NCBI GenBank assembly: GCA_016794165.1
Contig: JAEUKV010000156.1
Span: 1-32,395 of the forward strand
Direction of reading: 5' to 3'
DNA: 32,395 nucleotides
Source of the DNA: Rhodospirillaceae bacterium
GTDB taxonomy: Bacteria; Pseudomonadota; Alphaproteobacteria; Dongiales; Dongiaceae
In this document: piece after piece, positions 24,495 to 32,395 of the stretch
Position numbering within the stretch: the first letter of the stretch is position 1
Layout: the number at the start of each line of letters is the position of its first letter
Position numbers and translations under genes: made by a program
The notes under the pieces: model-generated
Database searches by the model: none
Seen by the model: the letters and a program-made list of their open reading frames with translations, nothing else
What the model was told of the DNA's origin: nothing

Positions 24495-25028
24495 TTACTT
24501 CTTCTTGCCTTCCTTACGCAGGATGGTCTCGGTGGCGTATTTGATGCCCTTGCCCTTGTAGGGTTCCGGCTTGCGGTAGCCGCGGATCTCGGCCGCGACC
24601 TGGCCCACCACCTGCTTGTCGACACCCGTGATCGAGATCGAGGTCGGCTTGTCGCACTTCACCGTGATGCCTTCCGGGATCGGATAGCTGACATCGTGGC
24701 TGTAGCCCAGGTTGAGCTGCAGGTTCTTGCCCTGCACGGCGGCGCGATAGCCGGTACCGTTGATCTCCAGCACCTTGGTGAAGCCCTTGGAAACGCCTTC
24801 CACCATGTTGCGGAGATTGGCCCGGGTGGCGCCCCAGCTCATGCGGGACTGCTTCGACTCGGTCATGGGCTTGACCCAGACCTTGTCGCCGTCGACCTTC
24901 ACCTCGACCGTTTCGGAGATCGGCAGCTTCAGCGAGCCGAGCTTGCCCTTGACGGTCGCGAGACCGCCGGCGAGATCGACGCTGACGCCCTGCGGCAGGG
25001 TGACGGGGTTCTTACCAACGCGAGACAT
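24495..25028 (-). CDS. rplF: 50S ribosomal protein L6
   Basis: A 177-residue protein near the factor-binding site, made of two similar domains. [18 protein letters not shown] begins the first. The second holds [36 protein letters not shown] and the near-invariant end [15 protein letters not shown]. It lies 18 bases after rpsH. Confidence 0.98.
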   Translation of the reverse strand: MSRVGKNPVTLPQGVSVDLAGGLATVKGKLGSLKLPISETVEVKVDGDKVWVKPMTESKQSRMSWGATRANLRNMVEGVSKGFTKVLEINGTGYRAAVQGKNLQLNLGYSHDVSYPIPEGITVKCDKPTSISITGVDKQVVGQVAAEIRGYRKPEPYKGKGIKYATETILRKEGKKK

Positions 25029-25046
25029 GACTTCGGTCCTCCTCGC

Positions 25047-25442
25047 TTAGAATACGCGGCACAGCACTTCGCCGCCCACGTTCTGGGTGCGCGCTTCGCT
25101 GTCCGACAGGACGCCTCGCGGCGTCGACAGGATGGAGATACCGAGGCCGTTATAGTAGCGCGGCAGATCGGAAATCTTCGAATAGACCCGGCGTCCCGGC
25201 GTGGAGACGCGGGCGATCTCCTGAATCACGGGCTGACCCTCGTGATACTTGAGCTCGACTGTGATCTCGCCGCCCGGCTTGGCGCCGTCGACGCTGAAGT
25301 TGCGGATATAGCCTTCGCGCTTGAGAACTTCGAGCACATTGGCGCGAAGCTTCGAGGCGGGGCTGGTGACTGCGGACATCCGGGCCTTCTGGCCGTTGCG
25401 GATGCGCGTCAGGAGATCTCCCAAGGGATCGTTCATTGCCAT
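25047..25442 (-). CDS. rpsH: 30S ribosomal protein S8
   Basis: A 131-residue 16S rRNA-binding protein; in E. coli it is the translational repressor of the spc operon. The start MAMNDPLGDLLTRIRNGQ at 25442 is supported by an AAGGAG site; the frame runs further upstream through rpsN, but that is shadow. The C-terminus GLGISILSTPRGVLSDSEAR and GGEVLCRVF match the RNA-binding domain. Whether the S8 autoregulation site exists here I could not see. Confidence 0.98.
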   Translation of the reverse strand: MAMNDPLGDLLTRIRNGQKARMSAVTSPASKLRANVLEVLKREGYIRNFSVDGAKPGGEITVELKYHEGQPVIQEIARVSTPGRRVYSKISDLPRYYNGLGISILSTPRGVLSDSEARTQNVGGEVLCRVF

Positions 25443-25455
25443 GATCTCTGGCTCC

Positions 25456-25761
25456 TTACCAGCTCGACTTGACCATGCCAGGGATCTGGCCGGTCGAGGC
25501 AAGCTCGCGCAACGCAATGCGCGACAGCTTGAATTTGCGATAGGTCGCACGCGGGCGGCCGGTGAGTTCGCAGCGGTTGCGGATACGCACCTTGGCCGAA
25601 TTGCGGGGCAATTCGGCAAGCTTCAGGCGCGCCGCGAAACGCTCTTCCATCGCCAGCGATTCGTTTTCGGCGATCGCCTTCAGACGGGCGCGGCGGGCAG
25701 CGTACTGCTTCACCATCTTCTCGCGCTTCTTGTTCTTCTGAACGGAACTGGTCTTTGCCAT
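25456..25761 (-). CDS. rpsN: 30S ribosomal protein S14, zinc-independent form
   Basis: A 101-residue protein of the long, zinc-free S14 type: the CxxC pairs of the short form are missing. Only [20 protein letters not shown] retains a single cysteine. The basic N-terminus [20 protein letters not shown] and the end [11 protein letters not shown] are typical. It follows rplE by 21 bases and precedes rpsH by 13. Confidence 0.98.
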   Translation of the reverse strand: MAKTSSVQKNKKREKMVKQYAARRARLKAIAENESLAMEERFAARLKLAELPRNSAKVRIRNRCELTGRPRATYRKFKLSRIALRELASTGQIPGMVKSSW

Positions 25762-25782
25762 GTCTTTTCCTCCGGCCCGGGC

Positions 25783-26328
25783 TTAATTGACGAAGGGCAT
25801 CTGGAAGCCCTTCAGCAGCGCCTTGGCCTCAGCATCGGTCTTGGCGGTGGTGACGATAATGATGTCCATGCCGCGCACCGCATCGACCTTGTCATAGTCG
25901 ATCTCGGGGAACACCAGCTGCTCCTTCAGGCCGAGCGCGTAGTTGCCGCGACCATCGAAGCTCTTGCCGTTGACGCCGCGGAAGTCGCGCACGCGCGGCA
26001 GGGCGATGGTGATCAGGCGGTCGAGGAACTCATACATGCGCTGCCGGCGCAGGGTGACCTTGGTGCCGATCGACATGCCTTCGCGCAGCTTGTAGGTCGC
26101 GATCGACTTCCTGGCCTTGGTCACCACCGGCTTCTGGCCGGCGATGGCGGTTAGTTCATCCACGGCGACGTTGATCTTCTTGGAATCGGCGGTTGCCTCG
26201 CCGACGCCCATGTTGATCACGATCTTCTCGATCTTCGGCACTTCCATGGCGTTCTTGTAGGAGAACTCCTTCATCAGCGCCGGACGGACGACCGTGTCGT
26301 AGTGATCTTGCAAACGGGTGCGTGCCAT
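25783..26328 (-). CDS. rplE: 50S ribosomal protein L5
   Basis: A 181-residue 5S rRNA-binding protein forming bridge B1b with S13. I start at the ATG at 26328 ([18 protein letters not shown]), with GGGAG upstream; an in-frame alternative at 26346 is inside the ribosome site. [36 protein letters not shown] and [20 protein letters not shown] are diagnostic. It lies 14 bases after rplX. Confidence 0.98.
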   Translation of the reverse strand: MARTRLQDHYDTVVRPALMKEFSYKNAMEVPKIEKIVINMGVGEATADSKKINVAVDELTAIAGQKPVVTKARKSIATYKLREGMSIGTKVTLRRQRMYEFLDRLITIALPRVRDFRGVNGKSFDGRGNYALGLKEQLVFPEIDYDKVDAVRGMDIIIVTTAKTDAEAKALLKGFQMPFVN

Positions 26329-26342
26329 AATCTCTCGCTCCC

Positions 26343-26660
26343 TCAATCAATCTTTTCGCCGGAACCGCGGGCAAAGCGCACCTTGCTCTCGCCTTCGGTC
26401 CGGTAGCCGATACGGGTCGGCTTCTGTGTTTTCGGGTCGATGTGGGCGACGTTGGAGACGTGAATCGGCGCCTCCTTCTCGATGATCCCGCCCGGCACCT
26501 GCATGCTCTGCTTCTGGTGCCGCTTGACCATGTTGATGCCGCGCACCTTGACGCGCCGTTCGGTGGGGTTGACCTCGATGATCTCGCCGGTCTTGCCCTT
26601 GTCGCGACCGGTGATCACAACCACCTTGTCGCCTTTCTTGACTTTGAGCTTCGTAGCCAT
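26343..26660 (-). CDS. rplX: 50S ribosomal protein L24
   Basis: A 105-residue assembly-initiator protein with a KOW motif: [20 protein letters not shown], then NMVKRHQKQ and [19 protein letters not shown] use the ATG at 26660, with AAGGTG upstream; the open frame to 26687 adds residues not typical of L24. It lies between rplN (23 bases) and rplE (14 bases). Confidence 0.97.
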   Translation of the reverse strand: MATKLKVKKGDKVVVITGRDKGKTGEIIEVNPTERRVKVRGINMVKRHQKQSMQVPGGIIEKEAPIHVSNVAHIDPKTQKPTRIGYRTEGESKVRFARGSGEKID

Positions 26661-26683
26661 TTTCAGCACCTTGCCTCTCGCGC

Positions 26684-27052
26684 TCACAACACTTCGGGAG
26701 CGAGCGAGATAATCTTCATGAACTTCTTGCCGCGGAGCTCGCGAGTCACCGGGCCGAAGATGCGGGTGCCGATGGGCTCACCCTGCTTGTTGATCAGTAC
26801 CGCAGCGTTGCGGTCGAAGCGGATGGCGGAGCCGTCGTTGCGGCGGATTTCCTTGGCGGTGCGCACGATGACGGCGCGATGGACATCGCCCTTCTTCACC
26901 TTGCCGCGCGGAATGGCTTCCTTGATCGACACGACGATCACGTCGCCGACCTCGGCCGTGCGGCGCTTCGAGCCGCCCAGCACCTTGATGCACTGCACCC
27001 TGCGCGCGCCTGAGTTGTCGGCGACATCCAGGTTCGTCTGCATCTGGATCAT
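26684..27052 (-). CDS. rplN: 50S ribosomal protein L14
   Basis: A 122-residue protein at the subunit interface (bridges B5 and B8) and the docking site of the silencing factor Rsf[53 protein letters not shown] and [23 protein letters not shown] (in part) are among the most conserved ribosomal sequences. It follows rpsQ by 39 bases, where a spc-operon promoter could lie, but I see no clear one. Confidence 0.98.
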   Translation of the reverse strand: MIQMQTNLDVADNSGARRVQCIKVLGGSKRRTAEVGDVIVVSIKEAIPRGKVKKGDVHRAVIVRTAKEIRRNDGSAIRFDRNAAVLINKQGEPIGTRIFGPVTRELRGKKFMKIISLAPEVL

Positions 27053-27091
27053 GGTTCAGATCCTCTCGTTACAAAAACGCTAGTGAACAAT

Positions 27092-27337
27092 TCAGGCCTG
27101 GGCAGTGGCAGCGTCGACCACTTCCCAGCGCTTGGTCTTGGAAACCGGCGCGCATTCACGGATGAACACGATGTCGCCGATCTTGTGCTTGTTGTCAGCG
27201 TCGTGCGCCGCATAGCGCTTCGAACGACGGATGATCTTCTTGTACGTGGGGTGCATGACGCGACGCTCCACCAGAACGGTGATGGTCTTGTCGGTCTTGT
27301 CACTGACCACGGTGCCTTGCAGAACGCGCCTGGGCAT
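27092..27337 (-). CDS. rpsQ: 30S ribosomal protein S17
   Basis: An 81-residue OB-fold protein that binds helix 11 of 16S r[43 protein letters not shown] and [15 protein letters not shown] are typical. It is the last gene of the S10 group and follows rpmC by 28 bases. Confidence 0.98.
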   Translation of the reverse strand: MPRRVLQGTVVSDKTDKTITVLVERRVMHPTYKKIIRRSKRYAAHDADNKHKIGDIVFIRECAPVSKTKRWEVVDAATAQA

Positions 27338-27365
27338 TCTCTCTCTCCTACTTTCCGCGCGGCCG

Positions 27366-27569
27366 TCAGGCCGAAGCCTTCAGCAACGCCTTCTGGCGCA
27401 GCGAAGTCTCGATGCGGGCGATGTCACGCCGAACCACACGCACGCGCGCGGTGTTTTCAAGCTGCCCCGACGCACGCTGGAAGCGCAGGTTGAAGGCCTC
27501 TTTCTTCAAATTGACGAGGTCAGCCTTGAGCTGGTCCTCGGTCTTCAGGCTCACGTCTTTCGCCTTCAT
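27366..27569 (-). CDS. rpmC: 50S ribosomal protein L29
   Basis: A 67-residue two-helix protein at the tunnel exit, part of the docking site for SRP and trigger factor with L23. [20 protein letters not shown] followed by [18 protein letters not shown] are the L29 signatures. It lies 18 bases after rplP. Confidence 0.97.
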   Translation of the reverse strand: MKAKDVSLKTEDQLKADLVNLKKEAFNLRFQRASGQLENTARVRVVRRDIARIETSLRQKALLKASA

Positions 27570-27587
27570 GATCCAGGTCCTCGTTTC

Positions 27588-28004
27588 TTACTCTTCACCA
27601 AGACGGCCGACAAAGCGCGTCTTGATCGGCAGCTTCGCGGCGGCCAGCGTGAACGCCTCTTCCGCCAGGTTCTTCTGCACGCCGTCGATCTCGAACATGA
27701 TGCGACCGGGCTTCACGCGGCAGACCCAGTATTCCGGGTTGCCCTTGCCCGAGCCCATGCGGACTTCGGCCGGCTTGCGGCTGATCGGCACGTCCGGGAA
27801 GATCCGGATCCACACCTTGCCGACGCGCTTCATGTGGCGCGTGATGGCACGGCGGGCCGCCTCGATCTGGCGGGCCGTGATGCGGCCCGGCTCCATCGCC
27901 TTCATGCCGAAGGCGCCGAAATCGAGCGAGTAGCCGCCCTTGGCGACGCCCTTGACGCGACCCTTGTGGGCCTTCCTGAATTTTGTCCGCTTCGGAGAAA
28001 GCAT
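27588..28004 (-). CDS. rplP: 50S ribosomal protein L16
   Basis: A 138-residue protein contacting A-site tRNA and the peptidyl-transferase region. [39 protein letters not shown] and [20 protein letters not shown], then [20 protein letters not shown], are diagnostic. It follows rpsC by 34 bases. Confidence 0.98.
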   Translation of the reverse strand: MLSPKRTKFRKAHKGRVKGVAKGGYSLDFGAFGMKAMEPGRITARQIEAARRAITRHMKRVGKVWIRIFPDVPISRKPAEVRMGSGKGNPEYWVCRVKPGRIMFEIDGVQKNLAEEAFTLAAAKLPIKTRFVGRLGEE

Positions 28005-28038
28005 CGCTTCTGTTCCCTATCGCTCAATCACGGTCGGC

Positions 28039-28719
28039 TTATCGCGCCACCGCCTGATGCTCCATGGACCGCTTGTCCATGGCCATCGGGTCGTGACCCA
28101 TGATTTCACCCTTGAATACCCACACCTTGACACCGCAGGTGCCGTAGGTGGTCTTCGCCGTGCCCTCGCCGAAATCGATCTCGGCACGCAGCGTGTGCAA
28201 CGGCACGCGGCCCTCGCGGTACCATTCGAGACGCGCGATTTCCGCGCCGCCGAGGCGGCCCGAGCAGTTGATCCGGATGCCGAGGGCTCCCAGGCGCATG
28301 GCCGACTGCACCGCGCGCTTCATGGCGCGGCGGAAGGCAACACGACGCTCGAGCTGCTGGGCGATGTTGTCTGCGATCAGCTTGGCATCGATCTCGGGCT
28401 TGCGGATCTCGACGATGTTCAGGCTCACTTCCGAGCCGGTCATCTTGGAAAGCTCGCCGCGCAACTTCTCGATGTCGGCGCCCTTCTTGCCGATCACCAC
28501 GCCGGGACGCGCCGTGTGAATGGTGACTCGCGCCTTCTTGGCCGGTCGCTCGATCACGATGCGGGCGACACCCGCCTGGTTCAGGCGATCGGTCAGGTAC
28601 TTCTTGAGGCGCAGGTCCTCGTGCAGGAGCTGGGCGTAATCCTTGTCCGCGAACCAGCGCGAATCCCAGGTGCGGTTGATGCCGACGCGCAACCCGATCG
28701 GATTGACTTTCTGACCCAT
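28039..28719 (-). CDS. rpsC: 30S ribosomal protein S3
   Basis: A 226-residue protein at the mRNA entry channel. The start [20 protein letters not shown] is standard. The KH domain shows [20 protein letters not shown], and the C-terminal domain [20 protein letters not shown] and [17 protein letters not shown]. The ATG shares one base with the rplV stop (TAATG), giving coupled translation. The short C-terminal tail ([13 protein letters not shown]) is variable between species. Confidence 0.98.
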   Translation of the reverse strand: MGQKVNPIGLRVGINRTWDSRWFADKDYAQLLHEDLRLKKYLTDRLNQAGVARIVIERPAKKARVTIHTARPGVVIGKKGADIEKLRGELSKMTGSEVSLNIVEIRKPEIDAKLIADNIAQQLERRVAFRRAMKRAVQSAMRLGALGIRINCSGRLGGAEIARLEWYREGRVPLHTLRAEIDFGEGTAKTTYGTCGVKVWVFKGEIMGHDPMAMDKRSMEHQAVAR

Positions 28720-29111
28720 TACTTTGCCTCCTCGGCTGCTTCGGCCCGCTCTCGCACGACCACGGTCAGGTTGCTCCAGAGCTTCACCACCTTCACGCCG
28801 CGGCCGCGGGCGCGGGCGTGGAAACGCTTGAGACGGAGCGAGTTGCCGACATAGGCCTCGGCCACGAACAGCCGATCGACGTCGAGCGAATGGTTGTTCT
28901 CGGCATTGGCGATCGCCGCCTGCAACACCTTGCGGACATCCTGGGCGGCACGCTTCTTGGAGAAGGTGAGGGCCGCCAGGGCCGGCTGGGCGTCGAGACC
29001 GCGGATCATCTGGGCCACGAGGTTGAGCTTGCGCGGGGTGGTCTGCACCACCGACTGCATTGCCTTCGCCTCGTTGTCCGCCAGCGCGCGGGCTTTCTTC
29101 TGCTTGCTCAT
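28719..29111 (-). CDS. rplV: 50S ribosomal protein L22
   Basis: A 130-residue protein whose beta-hairpin lines the exit tunnel, where macrolide-resistance changes occur. [40 protein letters not shown] and the hairpin tip [20 protein letters not shown] are typical. It lies 2 bases after rpsS and overlaps the rpsC start by one base. Confidence 0.98.
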   Translation of the reverse strand: MSKQKKARALADNEAKAMQSVVQTTPRKLNLVAQMIRGLDAQPALAALTFSKKRAAQDVRKVLQAAIANAENNHSLDVDRLFVAEAYVGNSLRLKRFHARARGRGVKVVKLWSNLTVVVRERAEAAEEAK

Positions 29112-29113
29112 CG

Positions 29114-29392
29114 TCAGGCCCTCTTCGCCTTCTTGTCGGCGGCATGGCCGTGGAAGGTCCGGGTCGGCGAGAATTCGCCGAACTTGTGGCCGATCATGTT
29201 CTCGTTGACGAGGACCGGCAGGAACTTCTGGCCGTTATAGACGCCGAAGGTGAGGCCGACGAACTGCGGCAGGATGGTGGAACGACGCGACCAGGTCTTG
29301 ATCACCTCGTTGCGGCCCGAGGCGCGGCTGGTCTCTGCCTTCTTCAGCAGATAGCCGTCGATGAACGGGCCTTTCCATACGGAGCGAGCCAT
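29114..29392 (-). CDS. rpsS: 30S ribosomal protein S19
   Basis: A 92-residue protein of the 30S head. [40 protein letters not shown] and [20 protein letters not shown] are near-invariant. It lies between rplB (15 bases) and rplV (2 bases). Confidence 0.98.
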   Translation of the reverse strand: MARSVWKGPFIDGYLLKKAETSRASGRNEVIKTWSRRSTILPQFVGLTFGVYNGQKFLPVLVNENMIGHKFGEFSPTRTFHGHAADKKAKRA

Positions 29393-29407
29393 TGCTTGTC
29401 GCCCTCC

Positions 29408-30232
29408 TTATTTCTTCGCTACGTGACGGCGGCGCACGATCATGCCGTCCGTTTTCTTGTTGTGACGAGTCTTCTTGCCCTTGGTCGGCTTGCCCCAGGG
29501 GGTGACCCAGGCGCGGCCACCATTGGTGCGACCGCCATGCGGGTGGTCGACCGGGTTCATCGAGATGCCGCGGGTGGTCGGCCGGTAGCCCAGGTGACGG
29601 GCGCGGCCGGCCTTGCCGATCGAGGTGTTCTGCTGGTCCGGGTTGGAAACCGCGCCGATGGTCGCCATGCACTCGGCCTTGACCATGCGCACTTCGCCCG
29701 ACGGCATGCGCAGCAGCGCATTGCCCTGGTCGCGACCGACCAGCTGCAGGAAAGTGCCAGCGGCGCGGGCCATCTGGCCGCCCTTGCCGGCCTTCAGCTC
29801 GACATTGTGGACGATGGTGCCGACCGGGATCGAGCGCAGCGGCATGGCATTGCCCGGCTTCACGTCTACTCGGTCGCCCGAAACCACCTGATCGCCGGCC
29901 TTGAGGCGCTGCGGCGCCAGGATATAGGCCAATTCGCCGTCCTCGTACTTGACGAGGGCGATGAACGCGGTGCGGTTGGGATCGTATTCCAGCCGCTCGA
30001 CCGTGCCGGCCATGTCGAACTTGCGGCGCTTGAAGTCGACCACACGGTAGCGGCGCTTGTGGCCACCGCCGGTGCGGAAGGCCGTGATGCGGCCGTAATT
30101 GTTGCGCCCGCCGGACTTCTTCAGGCCCTCGGTCAACGCCTTGACCGGATCGCCCTTGTGCAGCTCGCTGCGGTCGACGAGGACCAGCTGGCGGCGGCCC
30201 GCGGAAGTCGGCTTGAATGTCTTCAATGCCAT
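29408..30232 (-). CDS. rplB: 50S ribosomal protein L2
   Basis: A 274-residue primary 23S rRNA-binding protein important for subunit joining and peptidyl transfer. [20 protein letters not shown] starts the protein; [20 protein letters not shown] and the C-terminal loop [19 protein letters not shown] with its functionally important histidines are present. It follows rplW by 3 bases. Confidence 0.98.
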   Translation of the reverse strand: MALKTFKPTSAGRRQLVLVDRSELHKGDPVKALTEGLKKSGGRNNYGRITAFRTGGGHKRRYRVVDFKRRKFDMAGTVERLEYDPNRTAFIALVKYEDGELAYILAPQRLKAGDQVVSGDRVDVKPGNAMPLRSIPVGTIVHNVELKAGKGGQMARAAGTFLQLVGRDQGNALLRMPSGEVRMVKAECMATIGAVSNPDQQNTSIGKAGRARHLGYRPTTRGISMNPVDHPHGGRTNGGRAWVTPWGKPTKGKKTRHNKKTDGMIVRRRHVAKK

Positions 30233-30235
30233 GGC

Positions 30236-30568
30236 TTAGATCCCCGTGGTGACATCGATCTTGTGGCCCTCGGCGAGGGTCACGACCGCTTTCTTGAAAT
30301 CAGGACGCTTGCCGGCCCGACCGCGCCACAGCTTCGACTTGCCTTCGACACGCAGGGTGTTGACGGCAGTCACCTTGACCTTGAACACGCCTTCGATGGC
30401 GGCCTTGATCTCCGGCTTGCTGGCCTCGAGCGGCACCTTGAAGGTGACCTGATTGTGTTCCGAACCCATGGTGGCCTTTTCGGTCACATGGGGGCGACGG
30501 ATCATCTCCAGCATCGCTGCCTCGGAGAGCTTCACCGCCGGCGTTACCATCTTGCGTGCGCGGCTCAT
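30236..30568 (-). CDS. rplW: 50S ribosomal protein L23
   Basis: A 110-residue protein at the tunnel exit that docks trigger factor and SRP. MIRRPHVTEKATMGSEHNQV and KVKVTAVNTLRVEGKSKLW are the family core. The ATG at 30568 overlaps the rplD stop as ATGA, so it is preferred over an in-frame ATG six codons later; it gives an N-terminus about ten residues longer than most L23 proteins, so the later start remains possible. Confidence 0.95.
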   Translation of the reverse strand: MSRARKMVTPAVKLSEAAMLEMIRRPHVTEKATMGSEHNQVTFKVPLEASKPEIKAAIEGVFKVKVTAVNTLRVEGKSKLWRGRAGKRPDFKKAVVTLAEGHKIDVTTGI

Positions 30569-31194
30569 TTCAGGCGCTCCACCAGGTGTTGCACGGCGTC
30601 CCGGGTGAGAACCAGGGTATCGCGGCGCAGGATGTCGTAGACGTTGGCACCCTGCTGCGGCAGCACGTCCACGTTGGGAATGTTGCGCGCGGCGCGGGCG
30701 AAGCCCTCGGTCACCGCCGGGCCTTCGATCAGAAGAACCGACTTCCAGCCGAGCGCCTCGAACTTCTTCGCCACGTCCTTGGTCTTGGCATCGGTGCCGA
30801 CACCGTCGAGGACGATCAGCTTGCCTTCCTTGATCTTGGAAGAGAGCGCGGTTTTGAGACCGAGCACGCGGACCTTCTTCGGAAGATCATGGGCATGGCT
30901 GCGCACGACCGGACCGAAGATGGTGGCGCCACCGCGGAACTGCGGCGAGCGCAGCGAGCCCTGACGGGCGCGGCCGGTCCCCTTCTGGGAATACGGCTTC
31001 TTGGTGGTGCCGGAGATATCGCCGATCTCCTTGGTCTTGTGATTGCCCGAGCGGCGCTTGGCGAGCTGCCAGTTGACCACGCGCGCCAGGATGTCCTTGC
31101 GCACCGGACGGCCGAAGATCTCGTTGAACGTGGTGTCGTCCAGCTCGATCTCGCCCTTGGGCTTGTTGTTGATGTCGATGACCTTGAGCTTCAT
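30565..31194 (-). CDS. rplD: 50S ribosomal protein L4
   Basis: A 209-residue protein whose loop reaches the exit tunnel; in E. coli it also represses the S10 operon. The start MKLKVIDINNKPKGEIELDD at 31194 has an AGGGA site; a GTG at 31209 overlapping the rplC stop is less likely. The tunnel loop reads QKGTGRARQGSLRSPQFRGG, with ATIFGP after it. The stop overlaps the rplW start by four bases. Confidence 0.97.
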   Translation of the reverse strand: MKLKVIDINNKPKGEIELDDTTFNEIFGRPVRKDILARVVNWQLAKRRSGNHKTKEIGDISGTTKKPYSQKGTGRARQGSLRSPQFRGGATIFGPVVRSHAHDLPKKVRVLGLKTALSSKIKEGKLIVLDGVGTDAKTKDVAKKFEALGWKSVLLIEGPAVTEGFARAARNIPNVDVLPQQGANVYDILRRDTLVLTRDAVQHLVERLK

Positions 31195-31205
31195 GATTCC
31201 CTCGC

Positions 31206-31898
31206 TCACTCAGCCGCTTCGGCTTTGGCCTTGAGGGCGGCCGGGAACGGCGCCTCCTTCGGCAAAGCACGCTTGACGGCGTCCTTGATGAGGACATAGG
31301 AGCCCTCGTGGCCCGGAACCGCGCCCTTCACCATGACGATGCCGAGTGCCGGATCGGTACCGACGACCTTCAGGTTCTGCGTGGTGACCCGCTCGTCGCC
31401 GAGATGGCCCGCCATCTTCTTGCCCTTGAAGGTACGGCCCGGATCCTGGCGCTGACCGGTCGACCCCAGGCTGCGGTGCGAGACCGAGACGCCGTGGGTC
31501 GCGCGCAGACCGCCGAAGTTCCAGCGCTTCATGCCGCCGGCGAAACCCTTGCCGATGGTGGTGCCGGTCACGTCGACGAACTGGCCTGCCACGAAATGGT
31601 CGGCCGAAAGCTCGGCGCCCACTTCCAGCAAGGCATCCTTGTCGACGCGGAATTCCGCGATCTTCTTCATCGGCTCGACCTTTGCCTTGGCAAAGTGCCC
31701 GCGCTGGGCCTTCGAGACGTTCTTCACTTTCGCTTTGTCGAGACCCAGCTGGACGGCGTTGTAGCCGTTCTGCTCTTCGGTCCTAACCGCGATGACCTGA
31801 CAACCAGCGACCTTCAGCAAGGTCACGGGCACGTGCGCGCCATCTTCGGCGAAGACACGGGTCATGCCCAGTTTCTGGGCAATGAGGCCGGTTCGCAT
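31206..31898 (-). CDS. rplC: 50S ribosomal protein L3
   Basis: A 230-residue assembly-initiating protein that reaches the peptidyl-transferase centre. The ATG at 31898 ([20 protein letters not shown]) follows a strong GAGGAGGGG. The glycine-rich loop [20 protein letters not shown] contains the glutamine that PrmB methylates in E. coli. The C-terminal alanine-rich tail ([19 protein letters not shown]) is an alphaproteobacterial-type extension. It lies 14 bases after rpsJ. Confidence 0.97.
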   Translation of the reverse strand: MRTGLIAQKLGMTRVFAEDGAHVPVTLLKVAGCQVIAVRTEEQNGYNAVQLGLDKAKVKNVSKAQRGHFAKAKVEPMKKIAEFRVDKDALLEVGAELSADHFVAGQFVDVTGTTIGKGFAGGMKRWNFGGLRATHGVSVSHRSLGSTGQRQDPGRTFKGKKMAGHLGDERVTTQNLKVVGTDPALGIVMVKGAVPGHEGSYVLIKDAVKRALPKEAPFPAALKAKAEAAE

Positions 31899-31912
31899 AG
31901 GTGCCCCTCCTC

Positions 31913-32227
31913 TCAATTCTTCAACTTGATCTCGACGTCCACGCCGGCGGCGAGGTCGAGCTTCATCAGCGCGTCCACCGTCTGCGGGGTCGGATCGACG
32001 ATATCGAGGAGCCGCTTGTGAGTGCGGATCTCGAACTGCTCGCGGCTCTTCTTATCGACGTGCGGCGAGCGGTTAACCGTGAAGCGCTCGATGCGCGTCG
32101 GCAGCGGGATCGGCCCGCGAACCTGAGCGCCGGTGCGCTTCGCCGTGGAGACGATCTCGCTGGTCGACTGGTCGAGCACGCGATGATCGAACGCCTTGAG
32201 GCGGATGCGGATGTTCTGGCTTTCCAT
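31913..32227 (-). CDS. rpsJ: 30S ribosomal protein S10 (NusE)
   Basis: A 104-residue protein of the 30S head that also serves as NusE, the NusB/NusG partner in antitermination. [40 protein letters not shown] and [20 protein letters not shown] are diagnostic. It follows tuf by 29 bases and begins the S10 group. Confidence 0.98.
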   Translation of the reverse strand: MESQNIRIRLKAFDHRVLDQSTSEIVSTAKRTGAQVRGPIPLPTRIERFTVNRSPHVDKKSREQFEIRTHKRLLDIVDPTPQTVDALMKLDLAAGVDVEIKLKN

Positions 32228-32256
32228 CTTCTGGATCCTTTGTGCGCTTTCCCGCC

Positions 32257-32395
<139 letters not shown>

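Noticed and set aside
23154..25472. 772-codon open frame on plus across rplO to rpsH
   Set aside because: Crosses seven conserved ribosomal genes; an antisense shadow created by GC-rich codon usage.

Overview
The window is GC-rich chromosomal DNA from an alphaproteobacterium, probably of a Rhodospirillales-like lineage. The evidence is the gene order tuf–S10–spc–alpha ribosomal cluster with secY directly followed by adk and then rpsM, with no infA, rpmJ or rpsD. After rplQ come a DegP-type protease, RarA, RluC, a HAD phosphatase and an ATP12 assembly factor. The genus assignment is inference; I read the genes directly.

Layout, left to right. Positions 1-986 (minus) hold the N-terminal part of a malic enzyme. 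Positions 1233-3365 (plus) hold a trimethylamine/histamine dehydrogenase-like flavoprotein. A tRNA-Leu(GAG) lies at 3415-3499 (minus). lipB and a small four-cysteine DUF6455-like gene follow on plus and meet the next cluster head-on. From about 4660 to the right edge, every gene I can support is on minus. Read in the direction of transcription (right to left) they are: tuf (partial), rpsJ, rplC, rplD, rplW, rplB, rpsS, rplV, rpsC, rplP, rpmC, rpsQ, rplN, rplX, rplE, rpsN, rpsH, rplF, rplR, rpsE, rpmD, rplO, secY, adk, rpsM, rpsK, rpoA, rplQ, an intrinsic terminator, degP-like, rarA, a 355-bp gap, an isochorismatase-fold gene, rluC, a HAD phosphatase, an AsmA protein, an ATP12-family chaperone, then pccB, pccA, an acylphosphatase and a divergent SDR.

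How the genes work together. The right half builds the ribosome, the Sec channel, adenylate kinase and the RNA polymerase alpha subunit. A near-consensus promoter in front of rpsM gives the alpha operon its own transcription, and stem-loops sit between rplO and secY, rpsK and rpoA, and rpoA and rplQ. The middle holds envelope quality control, replication-fork maintenance, 23S rRNA modification and F1-ATPase assembly. The left part is metabolic: propionyl-CoA carboxylation (translationally coupled to an acylphosphatase), malate decarboxylation, lipoate attachment and a probable amine dehydrogenase.

I did not find a clearly new multi-gene system. Most of the window is a conserved housekeeping block. 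The points most worth a second look are the altered substrate pocket of the dehydrogenase and the repeat pair flanking it, the terminator-like structure between rpsK and rpoA, two enzymes with replaced catalytic residues (the SDR and the isochorismatase-like protein), and the pccA–acylphosphatase coupling.
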